Shown: positions 14,547-16,541 of the stretch, piece by piece
Numbering within the stretch: position 1 is the first letter of the stretch
Layout of the letters: every line of letters begins with the position of its first letter
From: UMGS1883 sp045636425
GTDB taxonomy: Bacteria; Bacillota; Clostridia; UMGS1883
NCBI GenBank assembly: GCA_045636425.1
Contig: JAZTXM010000015.1
Span: 1-16,541, forward strand
Length of the DNA stretch: 16,541 nt
Direction: 5' to 3'
Program-made: the position numbers and the translations under genes
The notes under the pieces: generated by a model
The model's input: only the letters and a program-made list of their open reading frames with translations
The model's database searches: none
Told to the model about the DNA's origin: nothing

Positions 14547-16310
14547 TCATTTCCTTAGTTTAGCAAGCTCACCGTCAGGTTTTACAAAGGCTGTATTATA
14601 ACCATCATATATTACCATTCCGGGCTTTGCTCCGTTTGGTTTTTTTACATGGCTTACAGGGCAGTAATCAACCTCTGCATAAGGTGCATTCTTTGCCTTT
14701 GAATAAAATGCGGCAAGAGAAGCCGCAACCTCTATAACATCATCGGGAAAATCCTCTCCCATATATTTAACCAAGGTATGCGAGCCTGCCATATTTTTTG
14801 CATGAAGCCATAAATCCCTGCTTCTGCTCATTTTCAGAGTCAGCAGGTCATTTTGAACATTATTACGCCCTACATAAATCGTATAACCTTTATATTCAAA
14901 TTCATAGGGCTTTCCCATTTGGGGATTTTTTTCTTTTTTACGCTTTCCGCTTTCGTTTTTAATATATCCGTTAGCTATAAGCTCTGCTCGAATCTCCCCA
15001 AGATGCATCGGAGTAAGAGCATTTGATATGCTGTAGAGAACAGAGTCGAGATATTCAATTTCCTTTACTGTAATTTCGATTTGCTCCGTGGCATAAAGCT
15101 GTGTATTCTTCGCCTTTTTGTACTTTGTATAGTATCTTGATGCATTCTGCGATGGTGAAAGCTTTTCATCAAGAGTAATCTTAACTTCCCCGCAGTTTTC
15201 ATCGTAGAAGTTTTGTGCAATAAGCACCCTATCCCCTTTTTTCATTCTATACAAGTTAGCGGTAATTAAATCTCCGAAAATTCTGTATTGTTCTCTGTTT
15301 TCCGCCTCTTTTAGCTCCCTTTGAAGAATGTCCAGTTTTTTCCTGGCACGGTTAAGATTGTTATTTATTACTTTTGTTATTGCACTGCTTCGATCCGCCA
15401 TACGTGCATTAAGGTCACGCAAACAGTAAAACTCACACGCCGCCTTATTCATGCTTTCTGCACGCAGAGCCTTGGCACCTTCCTCATATTGCATTATCAT
15501 AAAGGGTGCAAAATCAATTGCCTTTTTTCCGTCCCCGGAATAAATTATACAAGGCGAAAATTCCTGTTTTTCCTCTTTTTCAAAAAGAGAATAAAGTTCA
15601 CGTGCAATCCCTGTAATTTGTTCTTTTGAAAGTTCTCCGATAAAAAGCTTTCTGCTGCCACACACACGATAAACACATTCTCCCGCAAGAAGCGGACTGA
15701 TTCCCATTACGGAATCTGTGATGGCACGGTCTGCCTCCCTGCCCTCGGGAGCATTTTCGAGGACTTTGATATAATCTTCACAGGTGGCGTTTTGCGGATT
15801 GAGCCTTCCGCTTTCGGGAGGCATCATATAAAATAAGCCGGGCAGAATGTTTCTGAGCGAGCTTACTGTCAAGTCAATATGCTTTACAGAGTCGATTATC
15901 TTTTTGTTTTCGTCAAGAAAAATTATATTGCTGTTGCGTCCCATGGTTTCGCATATAAGGTGACGCACGGTAATATCTCCAAGCTCATTGCGGCAGGAGA
16001 TTTCAATATCCGTGGCTCTTTCAAAGCCAAGTCTTTCTATTTTCTGAATTTTTCCGCCTGTTAAGTGCTTACGAAGAAGCATGCAGAACATGGGCGGGGC
16101 AAAAGGATTTTCCTTGCTTTCTTCTACAAGATGAATCCTTGCATTTGCGCTGTTTGCACTAAGGACAAGCTTTTTTGTTCCAAAGCCGCCTTTGAGAACA
16201 AGGAGAATTTCATCCTTTTCAGGCTGATGTATCTTTTCAATTTTAGCACCTGCAAGCATACTGTTAAGCTCACATGTGATTGCACCGAGTGCAACTGCAT
16301 CAAGCGGCAT
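14547..16310 (-). CDS. rqcH: RqcH/Rqc2 homologue (NFACT family, also called FbpA)
   Basis: RqcH binds stalled 50S subunits carrying peptidyl-tRNA and recruits tRNA-Ala to add C-terminal alanine tails that mark nascent chains for ClpXP. The 587 residues give the NFACT-N domain (1 to about 260; IHQPEKDEILLVLKG, ENPFAPPMFCMLLRKHL), a long coiled-coil region (about 290-425), and the C-terminal NFACT-R/DUF814 domain (about 460-587; YEFEYKGYTIYVGRNNVQND, RDLWLHAKNMAGSH). At the position of the Bacillus Asp97-Arg98 pair this protein has E97-R98. Older annotations call the family fibronectin-binding protein. AGGAGG (16322-16317) 6 bases before the ATG gives a strong start. It is the first gene of the operon. 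Confidence 0.96.
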   Translation of the reverse strand: MPLDAVALGAITCELNSMLAGAKIEKIHQPEKDEILLVLKGGFGTKKLVLSANSANARIHLVEESKENPFAPPMFCMLLRKHLTGGKIQKIERLGFERATDIEISCRNELGDITVRHLICETMGRNSNIIFLDENKKIIDSVKHIDLTVSSLRNILPGLFYMMPPESGRLNPQNATCEDYIKVLENAPEGREADRAITDSVMGISPLLAGECVYRVCGSRKLFIGELSKEQITGIARELYSLFEKEEKQEFSPCIIYSGDGKKAIDFAPFMIMQYEEGAKALRAESMNKAACEFYCLRDLNARMADRSSAITKVINNNLNRARKKLDILQRELKEAENREQYRIFGDLITANLYRMKKGDRVLIAQNFYDENCGEVKITLDEKLSPSQNASRYYTKYKKAKNTQLYATEQIEITVKEIEYLDSVLYSISNALTPMHLGEIRAELIANGYIKNESGKRKKEKNPQMGKPYEFEYKGYTIYVGRNNVQNDLLTLKMSRSRDLWLHAKNMAGSHTLVKYMGEDFPDDVIEVAASLAAFYSKAKNAPYAEVDYCPVSHVKKPNGAKPGMVIYDGYNTAFVKPDGELAKLRK

Positions 16311-16342
16311 ATAAATCCTCCTAAGCCAAGCATAGTTAATTT

Positions 16343-16371
16343 ATTATACCACGAAATCGCCTTGTATGCAA
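16343..16371 (-). promoter_or_regulatory. Promoter of the rqcH-dxs-tlyA operon
   Basis: On the minus strand TTGCAT (16371-16366) and TATAAT (16348-16343) have a 17-base spacer, with TG just before the -10 (TGGTATAAT), an extended -10. An A/T run lies upstream of the -35 box. Transcription should start near 16336, leaving a leader of about 26 bases. No other convincing promoter is seen within the operon. Confidence 0.8.
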
Positions 16372-16429
16372 CAAAAAAAAAGGAAGCATAAATAAAAATA
16401 CTGTAGGTTTACAATAGATGTGTTACATT

Positions 16430-16474
16430 CCGATATATTTTCATACGAGGAAACCTCGTACAAAAACATATCGG
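16430..16474 (-). other. Long hairpin of unknown role
   Basis: Arms 16430-16450 and 16454-16474 with a 3-base loop. In the minus-strand RNA all 21 pairs form, three of them as G-U wobbles, while the plus-strand RNA would have three A-C mismatches, so any RNA structure is on the minus strand. The loop-proximal part, TACGAGG AAA CCTCGTA (plus, 16444-16460), is perfect. No U-run follows on the minus strand, so it is not a standard intrinsic terminator. Nothing coding is supported in 16372-16541. Confidence 0.5.
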
Positions 16475-16541
16475 TAAAAAAATAATAGCAAGTGGAACTT
16501 CTTTGTGTTATAGTTAATTCACCACAAACAAACAAAACATA

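Noticed and set aside
16344..16535. 63-codon minus-strand frame at the right edge
   Set aside because: It runs through the hairpin and over the rqcH promoter, has cysteine- and phenylalanine-rich chance composition and resembles no protein.
1..16541. Mobile element, CRISPR array, integrase or attachment site
   Set aside because: No transposase, integrase, spaced repeat array or tRNA-adjacent direct repeat was found, and no shift in base composition is apparent along the window.

Overview
The window reads as chromosomal DNA of a low-GC Firmicute, most likely a gut-type Clostridia (Oscillospiraceae/Ruminococcaceae-like); that placement is inferred from gene content, AT-rich composition, strong Shine-Dalgarno (SD) sequences and near-consensus sigma-A promoters, not from a marker gene. 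I see no tRNA, rRNA, CRISPR array, insertion sequence or prophage gene. Twelve genes are well supported and fill almost all of the window.

Layout. (a) 1-263: a divergent control region. A consensus promoter with phased A-tracts fires leftward out of the window. An extended -10 promoter with two palindromes fires rightward into (b) 264-2543: a two-gene operon of an OPT-family peptide transporter and a small PqqD-like (RRE-fold) protein. It ends at a long bidirectional terminator at 2539-2583. (c) 8073-2582, minus strand: a complete RND-type efflux operon in the order TolC-like protein, lipoprotein membrane-fusion adaptor, RND permease, with its own promoter. (d) 8707-8234, minus: greA, with a consensus promoter lying in the 3' end of the preceding gene and its own hairpin terminator. 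(e) 9524-8760, minus: an unrecognised 254-residue protein whose ribosome binding site lies inside the terminator hairpin of the operon before it. (f) 16310-9574, minus: a tightly packed operon rqcH - dxs - tlyA - O-antigen-ligase/TPR membrane protein - comEA-like (SLBB + HhH), with overlaps or gaps of at most about 20 nt and a promoter at 16343-16371. (g) 16372-16541: non-coding, dominated by an unexplained 21-bp hairpin.

How the genes work together. The rightward operon should import small peptides, with a PqqD-fold partner of unknown role. The efflux operon encodes all three parts of a tripartite pump, but its TolC-like component seems to lack the segments that build the outer-membrane beta-barrel, which would fit a single-membrane cell. 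The large leftward operon mixes ribosome quality control (RqcH), isoprenoid precursor synthesis (Dxs), rRNA methylation (TlyA) and two envelope proteins.

Most interesting points: the OPT/PqqD pair with no RiPP enzyme nearby, the barrel-less TolC homologue, the terminator that contains the next gene's SD, the hairpin at 16430-16474, and the stacked leftward promoter modules at the left edge.
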